Notes under the pieces: model-generated
Database searches by the model: none
The model's input: the letters and a program-made list of their open reading frames with translations, nothing else
Told to the model about the DNA's origin: nothing
Translations under genes and position numbers: made by a program
DNA from: Rhodoglobus vestalii
Lineage (GTDB): Bacteria; Actinomycetota; Actinomycetes; Actinomycetales; Microbacteriaceae
Assembly: GCF_006788895.1 (NCBI RefSeq)
Contig: NZ_VFRA01000001.1
Location: 2,356,001-2,420,000 of the forward strand
DNA length: 64,000 nucleotides
Direction of reading: 5' to 3'
In this document: positions 25,204 through 34,248 of the stretch, in pieces
How the letters are laid out: each line of letters opens with the position of its first letter
How positions within the stretch are numbered: the first letter of the stretch is position 1

Positions 25204-27549
25204 ATGAGTAAAAGTCGCAGTAAGTTCAGGGCGCTGGCCGCAGTCGTTGCGGGCTTTGCCCTCGCTAGCACGCTCATTATCGCGCCTAGCCCTGCTCCAG
25301 TGGCGGCGGTCACCGGGTCAGAGTTTAACGCTGGCAACATCATCAGCGATTCGTTGTTCTACGACGGCCAGGCGATGACGCGCAGCGAGATCCAGGCGTT
25401 CCTCAACTCAAAGATCGGCACTTGTTCCAATGGTCGTTGCCTTAACGTCCTCACTGCGTCTGTGGCTAGCCGAGCCAGGGACGTTTCGCAGACAACGGGA
25501 AATTTGATCTGTGAGGCATTCAGCGGCGGAACTCTCAGCGCTGCTGAAATTATTTATCGAGCGCAAGTCGCGTGCGGGATCAGCGCGAAAGTTATCTTGG
25601 TTACACTCCAAAAGGAGCAGGGTTTAGTAAGCGCTAAGGCCCCAGGTGAAGCAGCACTCGATCGTGCGATGGGTATGGCGTGCCCGGATACCGCTCCATG
25701 TGCTGCCTACGCACTCGGGTTCGGCAACCAGGTTTATTTGGGCGCGCGGCAACTCAAGGCTTACAAAGCTGCAGCGTTTGCGAAGCAGCCCGGAGTGCAT
25801 CAAATCCAGTATCACCCAAATACGTCGTGCGGTAGCAGCTCTGTCAACATCGTGAATTACGCTACCGCGGCGCTCTACAACTACACGCCGTACCGGCCAA
25901 ACGCGGCGGCCCTAGCCAACCTAGGCGGAACTGGAGATGCCTGTTCGTCATATGGAAACCGAAACTTCTGGTGGTTCTACGCCAATTGGTTCGGCGGCTC
26001 CTTTGAGTCCACGATTGTGTCAACGGATACCCTTTCTCATGTGCTTGCGCGCTCGATTTCGGGCTCACTTTCGATGTTCCAGCCCGACTCGAAGGGGCGA
26101 ATTGCTCAGGCTGAGAACATTGGTTCGGGATGGGGCACAATGGCATCGATCATTCCTGCTGGCGATGTGGACGGCGATGGCCATCGCGACATTCTTGCGA
26201 TCGACGGCGCTGGCCGCATGTGGCTCTATCCCACAGACGGAGTCGTCGGTTGGAAGCCGCGCGTTCAAGTTCCCGGAGACTGGGGCCGCTACACCTCGGT
26301 CTTTAGCGCCGATAGATTCGACGGCGATGACTGGGCCGACTTGATGGCAATCGACGCTGACGGCAAACTTCTCTTCTTCGGTGGCACGGGTCGAGGTTCG
26401 TTTACAGAACCGCGTCAGATAGGCCACGGGTGGGGCAACCTCACTCAGGTCTTCTCTGCAGGAGACTTCGAAGGCGACGGAAATGTTGATGTCATCGCCC
26501 GCGACACTGCAGGAGCCTTGCGTCTCTACCGTGGGAACGGCGCAGGAGGCTGGAAGGGGTCGTACAAGATCGGCCACGGCTGGTCGAAAATGCAGGCAAT
26601 TTTTGCCGCTGGAGATTACAACCGAGACTCGGCCAACGATGTGTTTGCCCGCGACAGCGACGGGGCAATGTGGGTTTACTTGGGTAACGGCCGCGGGAGG
26701 TGGCTGGGCCGAGTAGGAATACCTGGAAACTGGGCCGACTACGACTTTGTCGCAGGAGCCGGCCCTGCCGCAGGAAACAGATATGTCATCCCGCCAGGAT
26801 TTGGTGACTTCAACGCGGATGGAACGGCAGACATAGTTGCACGTACCAGCAGCGGTAAGGTGCTGCTTTACCCGTCAAATGGCGTTGGCTCGTGGAAATC
26901 GATGGTAAACACCGGCGAAAACTTTGCTAGTGCGACCGCACTGGTGTCGATTGGTGACCTCACTCGCGACCGGAAGCCAGACTTGCTTTCACGAGATGCT
27001 GCCGGGGGCCTCTGGCGCTACTCAGTCGCGACGGACGGAACCCTGAGCGCTCCAGCCAGTCTTGGCACTGGCTGGGATGCATACGTCACGATGCTGGCAG
27101 GCGGAGATCTAAACAATGACGGTATTCCCGATCTTCTCGCTGTGAATGCCGACGGGGTACTAATGCGTTTCCTAGGAGAATCGGATGGCACGTTTGATGC
27201 CGGAACTCAAGCCGGGCACGGCTGGGGCTCCATGACCGCCATCTTCAACATTGGAGACTTTGATAGTGACGGCAATACTGACCTCGTAGCTCGGAAGGCT
27301 GACGGCGATCTCTTGCTCTACGGCGGCAACGGCGCGATGAAGTGGAATTCGCCAGTCACAATCGGCAGCGGCTGGGGCAAAGCAACCGCTATCGTCGGGC
27401 CGGGAGACTTCGATGGCGACGGAAATGTTGACGTCATCGCTCGCTTCTCAGACGGTCTTTTGCGCGTGTATGCGGGTAACGGCAATGGAGGTTGGAAGAA
27501 GTCATACATCGTCGGCAGCGGGTGGAACGGCATCGACTGGATCGGCTAG
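25204..27549 (+). CDS. Secreted surface protein: shared N-terminal domain plus nine FG-GAP/VCBS repeats
   Basis: A 781-residue exported protein. A signal peptide covers about 1-36 (basic start, hydrophobic core, PVAAVTG). Residues about 37-265 form the domain shared with the interrupted gene at 17168; ISAKVILVTLQKEQGLV with a central Glu recalls lysozyme-like transglycosylases, an untested idea. Nine calcium-binding DxDxDG-type motifs follow, at about 320, 370, 420, 470, 534, 584, 634, 684 and 734 (for example GDVDGDGHRD, GDFEGDGNVD and GDFDSDGNTD). This is a beta-propeller of FG-GAP/VCBS type with exact 50-residue units. It probably acts in adhesion or glycan binding at the cell surface. The 124 bp upstream contain a G-rich ribosome-binding region (GGGGGG) and no other gene. 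Confidence 0.88.
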   Translation: MSKSRSKFRALAAVVAGFALASTLIIAPSPAPVAAVTGSEFNAGNIISDSLFYDGQAMTRSEIQAFLNSKIGTCSNGRCLNVLTASVASRARDVSQTTGNLICEAFSGGTLSAAEIIYRAQVACGISAKVILVTLQKEQGLVSAKAPGEAALDRAMGMACPDTAPCAAYALGFGNQVYLGARQLKAYKAAAFAKQPGVHQIQYHPNTSCGSSSVNIVNYATAALYNYTPYRPNAAALANLGGTGDACSSYGNRNFWWFYANWFGGSFESTIVSTDTLSHVLARSISGSLSMFQPDSKGRIAQAENIGSGWGTMASIIPAGDVDGDGHRDILAIDGAGRMWLYPTDGVVGWKPRVQVPGDWGRYTSVFSADRFDGDDWADLMAIDADGKLLFFGGTGRGSFTEPRQIGHGWGNLTQVFSAGDFEGDGNVDVIARDTAGALRLYRGNGAGGWKGSYKIGHGWSKMQAIFAAGDYNRDSANDVFARDSDGAMWVYLGNGRGRWLGRVGIPGNWADYDFVAGAGPAAGNRYVIPPGFGDFNADGTADIVARTSSGKVLLYPSNGVGSWKSMVNTGENFASATALVSIGDLTRDRKPDLLSRDAAGGLWRYSVATDGTLSAPASLGTGWDAYVTMLAGGDLNNDGIPDLLAVNADGVLMRFLGESDGTFDAGTQAGHGWGSMTAIFNIGDFDSDGNTDLVARKADGDLLLYGGNGAMKWNSPVTIGSGWGKATAIVGPGDFDGDGNVDVIARFSDGLLRVYAGNGNGGWKKSYIVGSGWNGIDWIG

Positions 27550-27570
27550 CCGACGCAGTAACCTCAACCT

Positions 27571-28824
27571 ATGTTCGCTAAACGCATCCTCGGCTTTGCG
27601 GGGCTGCCGTTTCTGTCGCTGATCACCCCTTTTCTGTTCCTGCCCATTTTGGCGAGAGTTGCCGGCGCAGACGCGTGGCTTGCCATCGCGGTCGGCCAGT
27701 CCAGCGGTGGCTTCTTTGCGCTCATCGTGGCGCTCGGCTTCAACACGGTCGGGCCACCGCTGATTGCGCTGGCCGAGCCGAGCATCCGCCCTCGACTGCT
27801 GGTGACCAGCATTCATGCGCGCGCGCTCGTGTGGCTACCGAGCGCGATTGTTGCCGCCGTCATCGCCAGTGTGGTGTCACCCAGCGACTACCGTGTGGAT
27901 GCGGCGGTCATGGCAATCGCGATGAGCCTTACCGGACTATCGAGTGCCTGGTTCATGATCGGTTTGGGCCGTGCCAGCCTGATCGCGATCTACGAGATTT
28001 CGCCGCGAATTGTCGCAACAGTGATCGCCGCCATCGTGGTGCTGAACGCGGGTGATGTGCTCTGGTATCCCGCCCTTCTCGTCGTGGCGTCACTGGTGAG
28101 CGTGAGCCTATTCGCCCTCCGTACCGCGGGCTTCACCGAGCTGAAGCGCCGCGATCGTCACGCGATCCGTGAAGTCTTTCGCGCAAACCGCTCGGCGGTC
28201 ACCACCGAGGTCGCCGGTGGCGCCTACAACTCCTTGGCCGTCACCTTCGTGGGTGCGGCCGCAACCACCGCGCAGGCAGCAGCCTATGTTTCGGGCGACA
28301 AGCTGTACCGTATTGGTCAGTACTCCGTGTCGGCGCTCGGCAACGCACTCCAGGGTTGGGTTGTTGAAGCCGGCGACACAGAATTTGCGCACCGCATCCG
28401 ACGCTCCCTGCTGGTGCATGGGGCACTCGGGTTTGCCGGCCTCACCATGTTTGCCGTCCTCGGCCCGTGGCTCTCTGAGATCCTCTTCGGTGCCGAAGTC
28501 GCCATCGACCGGGCCACCGCCCTCGGCCTAGGCGTCGCAACCCTAGGAATCGCCCTCGGCACGTCCCTGGGGCGCATCACCCTCGTCGGAATGGGCGCCC
28601 GCCGCCAATTCATGGTGAGCGTCCTGCTCGCAGCCGCTGTCGGAGTGCCAGCCATTCTGGCGCTCAGCGCAACCTACGGGGCTGCAGGCGGCGCGTGGGG
28701 GCTCGCAATCGGCGAAACCGTGTCGGTGTGCACCCAAGCCCTGTTCGTGTGGCGCATCCGGGCGAAGGCAGGCGCATTTATTGTGGCGAAGACACAACCG
28801 GACGATCCGGCGCGCAAAAGCTAG
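27571..28824 (+). CDS. Polysaccharide flippase of the MOP superfamily (Wzx-like)
   Basis: A 417-residue protein with about 12 membrane helices and short loops. GLPFLSLITPFLFLPILARVAG at the N-terminus and AYVSGDKLYRIGQYSVSALGNALQGWVVEA in the middle are typical of O-unit/lipopolysaccharide flippases. It should move an undecaprenyl-linked oligosaccharide across the membrane and hand it to a Wzy-type polymerase, two of which lie at 19972-22598. The locus also has an ABC flippase at 9651, so there may be two export routes. It follows the surface-protein gene by 21 bp; co-transcription is possible. Confidence 0.82.
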   Translation: MFAKRILGFAGLPFLSLITPFLFLPILARVAGADAWLAIAVGQSSGGFFALIVALGFNTVGPPLIALAEPSIRPRLLVTSIHARALVWLPSAIVAAVIASVVSPSDYRVDAAVMAIAMSLTGLSSAWFMIGLGRASLIAIYEISPRIVATVIAAIVVLNAGDVLWYPALLVVASLVSVSLFALRTAGFTELKRRDRHAIREVFRANRSAVTTEVAGGAYNSLAVTFVGAAATTAQAAAYVSGDKLYRIGQYSVSALGNALQGWVVEAGDTEFAHRIRRSLLVHGALGFAGLTMFAVLGPWLSEILFGAEVAIDRATALGLGVATLGIALGTSLGRITLVGMGARRQFMVSVLLAAAVGVPAILALSATYGAAGGAWGLAIGETVSVCTQALFVWRIRAKAGAFIVAKTQPDDPARKS

Positions 28825-28939
28825 CCCAACCGACCACCGCGGCAGCTCAGCGCGGCAGCCAAACTTCCAGTAGCGTTGCAACGGCCGAAGCATGGTTTCG
28901 GTACCCGGCCAGCTCCGGTCGCGACGAAGAAAGACAACT

Positions 28940-29929
28940 ATGAAGCGCGCATTCATCACAGGGATCACCGGCCAAGACGGCCTCTACCTTGCAGAGTTGC
29001 TGCTATCGAAGGGCTACAAAGTCTTCGGTCTCATGCGCGGGCAAAACAACCCGAAACGCGAACTGCTGGAGCGGCTCATCCCCGACGTCGAAATCTTGAC
29101 CGGGGACCTCACCGACCTCTCAAGCCTGATGCGCGCAATGAGCGTCGCCAAGCCCGACGAGTTCTACAACCTCGGCGCAATCTCCTTCGTTGCCTACTCG
29201 TGGGAGAACGCTCACCTCACCAGTGAAGTCACCGGCATGGGCGTCCTGAATGCGCTCGAAGCGGTGCGCTTGCATATGGCGGCAACCGGGCAAGAGGTAC
29301 GGTTTTACCAGGCGTCAAGCTCCGAAATGTTCGGCAAAGTACAGCAAGTGCCTCAAAACGAAGACACCCTGCTGTGGCCCCGCTCACCCTACGGCGTCGC
29401 CAAGGTTTATGGCCACTACATGACCATCAACTACCGCGAGTCCTACGGCATGCACGCCTCCTCTGGTGTGCTGTTCAACCACGAATCCCCTCGGCGCGGC
29501 CCCGAATTTGTCACCCGCAAAGTCACCCGCGCCGTCGCACGTATCTCCCTAGGGTTGCAAGACACCATCACCCTGGGAAACCTCGACGCCCAACGGGACT
29601 GGGGTTTTGCCGGAGACTACGTCGAAGCGATGTGGCTCATGCTGCAGCAGGATGAGCCCGACGACTACGTCATCTCGACGGGCGAAACCCAGAGCATCCG
29701 CGCGCTCCTTGATCATGCGTTTGCGGCAGTGGGAATCGATGACTGGAGCAGCTACGTCGAGCTCGACGAGCGATTCATGCGCCCCGCAGAAGTTGACCTG
29801 CTCGTGGGCGACTCAGCCAAAGCGCGCGAGCGACTCGGCTGGGAACCGACCGTCAAGTTCCCCGAGCTCATCGCAATGATGGTTGACGCCGATCTGGTCG
29901 AGCAGAAAGAGCTTGCCGGCATCAAATGA
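28940..29929 (+). CDS. gmd: GDP-mannose 4,6-dehydratase
   Basis: A 329-residue extended short-chain dehydrogenase converting GDP-D-mannose to GDP-4-keto-6-deoxy-mannose, a precursor of fucose, rhamnose or perosamine-type sugars. The cofactor motif is GITGQDG (8-14). The catalytic segment is QASSSEMFG with Glu129, with Ser127 where Escherichia coli Gmd has Thr, and SPYGVAK supplies Tyr151 and Lys155. [20 protein letters not shown] and [20 protein letters not shown] are Gmd-specific. The frame opens at 28892; ATG at 28940 starts directly at the Rossmann strand. It overlaps a Gmd-like paralogue by ATGA. The 115 bp upstream hold nothing I can name. Confidence 0.92.
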   Translation: MKRAFITGITGQDGLYLAELLLSKGYKVFGLMRGQNNPKRELLERLIPDVEILTGDLTDLSSLMRAMSVAKPDEFYNLGAISFVAYSWENAHLTSEVTGMGVLNALEAVRLHMAATGQEVRFYQASSSEMFGKVQQVPQNEDTLLWPRSPYGVAKVYGHYMTINYRESYGMHASSGVLFNHESPRRGPEFVTRKVTRAVARISLGLQDTITLGNLDAQRDWGFAGDYVEAMWLMLQQDEPDDYVISTGETQSIRALLDHAFAAVGIDDWSSYVELDERFMRPAEVDLLVGDSAKARERLGWEPTVKFPELIAMMVDADLVEQKELAGIK

Positions 29930-30873
29930 CACGCGCACTGATCACGGGAGTAACCGGCCAAGACGGTTCGTACCTCGCCGAACTTTTGCTGTCGAAAGGC
30001 TACGAAGTGCACGGCGTCACCCGGGACGCCGATGAAGCAGTCACGACCGGGGTGATCGCACACGAACTCGACCTCGCCACCGACAGTGCGATCGCAGAAC
30101 TCATTGCCACTGTTGAACCGAATGAGATTTACAACCTTGCGGCGCTGAGTTCCGTGTACCAGTCGTGGCAGAGCCCTGCACTCACCGCGCGACTGAACGG
30201 TGCCGTGGTCGCGGAAATGTTGGCCGCGGTGAAAGTGATCCACGATCGGGGCAAGACCGACATCCGTTTTGTGCAAGCGTCGAGCGCAGAAATCTTTGGT
30301 GTGCCCACTGAGTCGCCACAGAATGAGCAGACAACCGTGCGCCCCACGAGCCCGTATGGGGCGGCAAAAGCGTACGCTCACGGCCTCGTTGGGGCCTATC
30401 GCACCGCTGGCGTGGCTGCCTCCTCGGTGATTCTGTACAACCACGAGTCGCCGCGCCGGCCTGAGACGTTCGTCACGCGCAAGATCACCGCCGCGGCGGC
30501 CCGCATTTCGTTGGGGCTGCAAGACACTCTTGAGCTCGGCAACGTGGATGCACGGCGAGATTGGGGCTGGGCTCCCGACTATGTTGATGCGCTCGTGAGA
30601 ACAGCACAGCATCTTTTTGCTGACGACTTCGTCATCGCCACCGGTGTCTCGCACTCGGTTCGTGAGTTTGTCGCAGCCGCATTCGCGCGCGCAGGCGTCG
30701 ATGACTGGCAAGACCGCGTGCGAATCTCAGACACCCTCCTGCGGTCGGGGGATGCCCCACTGCAGTCGGGCGATGCGAGCAAGGCTCGGCAACTTCTCGA
30801 CTGGTCACCGACGCTCGATTTTGATGGAATTGTCTCAGCGATGGTCGACCATGATCTCGCTTTGCTGAGTTAA
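29926..30873 (+). CDS. GDP-mannose 4,6-dehydratase-like protein (second of a tandem pair)
   Basis: A 315-residue paralogue of the preceding gmd. It keeps GVTGQDG (8-14), QASSAEIFG (Glu122), SPYGAAK (Tyr144, Lys148), [18 protein letters not shown] and [20 protein letters not shown]. The Gmd-specific NHESPRR element argues for a dehydratase rather than a GDP-4-keto-6-deoxymannose reductase (Rmd), although position suggests the reductase step. It lacks the RG that follows NHESPR in the first copy (RPE in place of RGPE) and is shorter in the middle. It could be a reductase evolved from Gmd, a partner in a hetero-oligomer, or an enzyme for another GDP-sugar. Confidence 0.85.
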   Translation: MTRALITGVTGQDGSYLAELLLSKGYEVHGVTRDADEAVTTGVIAHELDLATDSAIAELIATVEPNEIYNLAALSSVYQSWQSPALTARLNGAVVAEMLAAVKVIHDRGKTDIRFVQASSAEIFGVPTESPQNEQTTVRPTSPYGAAKAYAHGLVGAYRTAGVAASSVILYNHESPRRPETFVTRKITAAAARISLGLQDTLELGNVDARRDWGWAPDYVDALVRTAQHLFADDFVIATGVSHSVREFVAAAFARAGVDDWQDRVRISDTLLRSGDAPLQSGDASKARQLLDWSPTLDFDGIVSAMVDHDLALLS

Positions 30874-30932
30874 CGACATCCACGGCGCGCCATAACCCTG
30901 AAGTGTTAGTCGAGCCAATTATGATCTGCGAC

Positions 30933-30961
30933 TTGACTCAGACGAACTACACCGGTGTAAT
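30933..30961 (+). promoter_or_regulatory. Candidate sigma-70-type promoter of whiB2
   Basis: TTGACT (30933-30938) and TGTAAT (30956-30961) are 17 bp apart, close to the housekeeping consensus. Initiation would fall near 30968, leaving a leader of about 45 nt before ATG 31014. It lies in the only long gap (140 bp) before the gene. Confidence 0.55.
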
Positions 30962-31013
30962 TATGTAACGCTATTTGATGCGAAGCATCGAAAGCGGAGG
31001 GGAGAGAGACCAG

Positions 31014-31340
31014 ATGGACAACAGCGGATACCGCTCGGGAGTTCCAGACGACTGGTTTGTCGACCCCGTACGACTCGGGGTACCGGGGGTGCGGCAACCA
31101 CTCGCCGACGAAGACGGCAACGCACTCTCTTGGCAAACAGACTCGCTCTGTGCCCAAACTGATCCCGAGGCATTCTTTCCCGAAAAGGGTGGCTCGACCC
31201 GGGACGCGAAGAAGATTTGCTCATCCTGTGAGGTGCGCAGTCAGTGCCTCGAATATGCCCTCCGGAACGATGAGCGATTCGGTATTTGGGGCGGACTATC
31301 GGAACGAGAACGCCGCAAGTTGCGCAAGCGCGCCAGCTAA
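31014..31340 (+). CDS. whiB2: WhiB-family iron-sulfur transcriptional regulator (WhiB2/WhmD-like)
   Basis: A 108-residue WhiB protein. Four cysteines at 46, 69, 72 and 78 (LCAQTDPEAFF, then CSSCEVRSQC) should hold a 4Fe-4S cluster. GIWGG and the basic tail RERRKLRKRAS form the turn and the DNA-binding part. WhiB2/WhmD controls septation and cell division in actinobacteria. Linkage to manB, DUF3499 and an Rv3259-like gene matches the WhiB2 neighbourhood of Mycobacterium tuberculosis, which supports the subtype. ATG at 31014 has a purine-rich GGAGGGG stretch upstream; the frame start at 30975 is less likely. A promoter candidate is listed separately. Confidence 0.9.
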   Translation: MDNSGYRSGVPDDWFVDPVRLGVPGVRQPLADEDGNALSWQTDSLCAQTDPEAFFPEKGGSTRDAKKICSSCEVRSQCLEYALRNDERFGIWGGLSERERRKLRKRAS

Positions 31341-31434
31341 GTATTCCGGGGTTCCAGTGAAGGCAACTCCCAGACTTGCCACACCGCAGCGAGTCGACTG
31401 CTAGTGAGCGCTCGCGACGCCTAGTCTCAAACAA

Positions 31435-34248
31435 ATGCAGCCGAGAGTTACCGCAGTTATCGTCGCCCGTAATGGCGCGAAATATCTGCCACGAACGCTA
31501 GCCGCTATTGCGGTACAAACTCGGCGACCCGATTCTGTTATCGCCGTTGACGCCGATTCTAGTGACGATTCGCTCGCAATCATGGTCGCATCGGCACCGG
31601 CGCAGGTTGACGATGCGCGTGGTCATCGAACATTTGGCGGGGCAATCGCGCATGCGCTGCAGGCGGCCGCCCCCCAACCCGCCGAGAATGAGTGGCTATG
31701 GTTGCTCACCCACGACAGCGCCCCCGACCCTGATGCGCTTCGCGGACTTCTTGGCGCCGTAGAAATTGCCCCATCGGTTGCCGTTGCCGGTCCCAAACTG
31801 GTTCGCTGGGATAATCCCGCGGTCATCTCGAGTTTTGGCGAGTCGTTGACGCCGCTCGGGCGTTCGCTGGGGCTCGTCGATAACGAACTTGACCAAGCCC
31901 AGCACGATGTTCAGACAGACAAACTGGGAGTCGCAGAAGCGGGCATGCTGGTGCGGCGCCAAGTGTGGAGTGCCCTCGGTGGGTTTGACCCCAAACTGAC
32001 CACGGTGGATGCGGCCCTCGACCTGTGCGTTCGGGCGAGACTCGCTGGGCACCGGGTTGTCGCTGTTGCCGATGCTCGTGTCGCGAGTGCCGGAGGCCCC
32101 GAGCTATTTGGCCGGCGTTCGGTCTCCGCTGGCGCGCATAACCGGATCAAACGTTTCGCACAGTTGCACCGGCGTTTGGTTTACGCGCCCGGATTTGCGG
32201 TTCCCCTGCATTGGCTCACTCTGCTTCCGCTGGCGATCATCCGTTCACTCGGTCATCTGGTGGCGAAGCGTCCCACAGCGGTCGTTGGCGAGTTTGCTGC
32301 TGCTTTTGCGGCGATCTTTGACGACGGCGTCGTTGCGGCGCGGCGCAATCTCCGGCGCAACAAGCGGGTGGGTTTTGGTGCGGTCAATCCGCTGAGAGTG
32401 ACGTGGGCCGAGCTGCGGGAGCTTCGTGCACATGAGCGCAGTGGTGATGCACCAGATGCGGTATTTGATGTTGCCCGCCCTCGTTTCTTTGGTGACGGTG
32501 GCGCGTGGGTCGTGCTGCTCACCGCGGTCGTTGGCGTTATCAGCTTTTCTCGATTCGTGGATGTTCCCGCTCTGACCGGGGGAGCGTTGCTGCCGCTGTC
32601 GTCGAGCGTTTCTGAACTGTGGGCCCATGTTGGTTATGGCTGGAATGATTTGGCGCAACAGGTCACTGCGGCAGATCCTTTCGCTGCGGTGCTTGCAGTC
32701 ATGGGCTCATTGACGTTCTGGAACCCGTCGTTCAGCGTTGTTGTGCTGTACTTGGTGGCTCTTCCGCTGGCGGCTCTGGCGGCGTGGCTCTGTGCGGCAT
32801 CGATCTCTGAGCGCGCGTGGGCACCGATGCTGGCGTCCGTCGCCTGGACTCTGGCGCCCAGCTTTCTGATCTCGCTCGGCGAAGGTCAATTGGGGGCTGT
32901 GCTCGTGCACATCCTGCTTCCCTGGCTCGTGCTCACGGTGCTGCGGGCGCCGCAAAGCTGGGCGATGTCGGCGATTGCTGCGCTTCTCTTCGCGGCCATT
33001 GCGGCCTCAGCTCCGACCATCATTCCGGCGATGCTGATTGGGCTTATTGCCTGGATTATTGCGCGACCCACGTCGTCACATCGGCTGCTCTGGATTGTGA
33101 TTCCGGCCGCTGCCCTCTTCGCTCCGCTGGTGGTGCAGCAGGTTACCAGCGGCACCGTGTGGGGCCTTTTTGCTGATCCCGGAGTTCCGGTGGCTCGCGT
33201 TGCCTCCGGCGGCTGGCAGCTTGCCGTGGGCAGTGTGGCTCCTGGTCCCAACGGCTGGAGCGCGCTGTTGGCAACGCTGGGCCTCAATGACCAGTACGCC
33301 CCACTGCTGGTTGCCCTGGTGCTGGCTCCTTTTGCTGCACTTGCGCTGATGAGTTTGTTCGTTCCGGGAACACGGCGGGCGATTCCGTCGCTCGCACTCG
33401 CGCTGCTCGGTTTTGTTACCGCTGTGGGCGTGACGCAGGTGTCGGTGAGTTCGGCGGGAGAATCATCGGTTGTGCTGTGGGCGGGGGCAGCCCTCAGCCT
33501 CTACTGGCTGGGGTTGTGCGGAGCCGTTGTGGTCTCGATCGAACACCTTGAGCGGCATGCGGTGCTTCCCGCGGTTGTGGCGCTTGCCGGCGTTCTCGTA
33601 CTTGCCGCGGCGCCCCTCTGGTCGCTGGCGTCGGGGGCTTCAGCGGTGTCAGCAAGCAATGGCAGATTACTTCCCGCCTTTGTCTCCGCCGAATCCAGTC
33701 AACGTGACGGCCTAGGCACACTCCAACTCACGGTCACCTCACAGGGCACTATTGCGGTCCACGTGCATCGGGGCCGGGGATCTGGTCTTGATGAGCAGTC
33801 GACGATTGCGGCAACGAATACTGACCTTTCGGCGGCCGAGAAGAGAACGGCAACGCTTGCCGGCAACATCGCGTCACGGAGTGGATTCGATGTGGCGAGC
33901 GAACTCGACGACCTTCAGATTGCCTTCATTGTTCTCACGCCAGAATCTGATCAGGATGCTGCGGAGACCCGGCAACGAATCAGTGAAGCACTCGATGGCA
34001 ACAGTTCGCTGAACCCGATCGGTGACACCGCCCAGGGAGCTCTCTGGCACTATCCCGATGTGGGCGAGGCGACCAGTGCAGTGGGTCCAAGCAATGTGGA
34101 TACACAACTGGGTCAGGTGACCCTCGTAGGCCAGGCAGTTGTGTTCGGCCTCACGCTGCTTCTGGCAATCCCGACGACACGTCGTCGGCGAGTGCGCGCG
34201 GCACGGGCAGAAAGCGCCGTGATGGTGATTGAGGCGAGTGACGAATGA
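31435..34248 (+). CDS. Large family 2 glycosyltransferase with multi-pass membrane domain
   Basis: A 937-residue protein. Residues about 1-260 are a GT2 domain: VTAVIVARNGAKYLPRTLAA opens it, and LLTHDSAPDPDALRGLL holds a DxD-like site in which DSAPD replaces the usual acidic run. AEAGMLVRRQVWSALGGFDP is a normal acceptor-loop motif. The rest has about a dozen hydrophobic segments, a long extracytoplasmic part (about 750-885) and a last helix. Large GT2 fusions of this kind lie between whiB2 and manB in many actinobacteria and are probably cell-envelope glycosyltransferases; substrate is unknown. It overlaps the DUF5719 gene by ATGA. The 94 bp before it show no clear promoter. Confidence 0.87.
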   Translation: MQPRVTAVIVARNGAKYLPRTLAAIAVQTRRPDSVIAVDADSSDDSLAIMVASAPAQVDDARGHRTFGGAIAHALQAAAPQPAENEWLWLLTHDSAPDPDALRGLLGAVEIAPSVAVAGPKLVRWDNPAVISSFGESLTPLGRSLGLVDNELDQAQHDVQTDKLGVAEAGMLVRRQVWSALGGFDPKLTTVDAALDLCVRARLAGHRVVAVADARVASAGGPELFGRRSVSAGAHNRIKRFAQLHRRLVYAPGFAVPLHWLTLLPLAIIRSLGHLVAKRPTAVVGEFAAAFAAIFDDGVVAARRNLRRNKRVGFGAVNPLRVTWAELRELRAHERSGDAPDAVFDVARPRFFGDGGAWVVLLTAVVGVISFSRFVDVPALTGGALLPLSSSVSELWAHVGYGWNDLAQQVTAADPFAAVLAVMGSLTFWNPSFSVVVLYLVALPLAALAAWLCAASISERAWAPMLASVAWTLAPSFLISLGEGQLGAVLVHILLPWLVLTVLRAPQSWAMSAIAALLFAAIAASAPTIIPAMLIGLIAWIIARPTSSHRLLWIVIPAAALFAPLVVQQVTSGTVWGLFADPGVPVARVASGGWQLAVGSVAPGPNGWSALLATLGLNDQYAPLLVALVLAPFAALALMSLFVPGTRRAIPSLALALLGFVTAVGVTQVSVSSAGESSVVLWAGAALSLYWLGLCGAVVVSIEHLERHAVLPAVVALAGVLVLAAAPLWSLASGASAVSASNGRLLPAFVSAESSQRDGLGTLQLTVTSQGTIAVHVHRGRGSGLDEQSTIAATNTDLSAAEKRTATLAGNIASRSGFDVASELDDLQIAFIVLTPESDQDAAETRQRISEALDGNSSLNPIGDTAQGALWHYPDVGEATSAVGPSNVDTQLGQVTLVGQAVVFGLTLLLAIPTTRRRRVRAARAESAVMVIEASDE

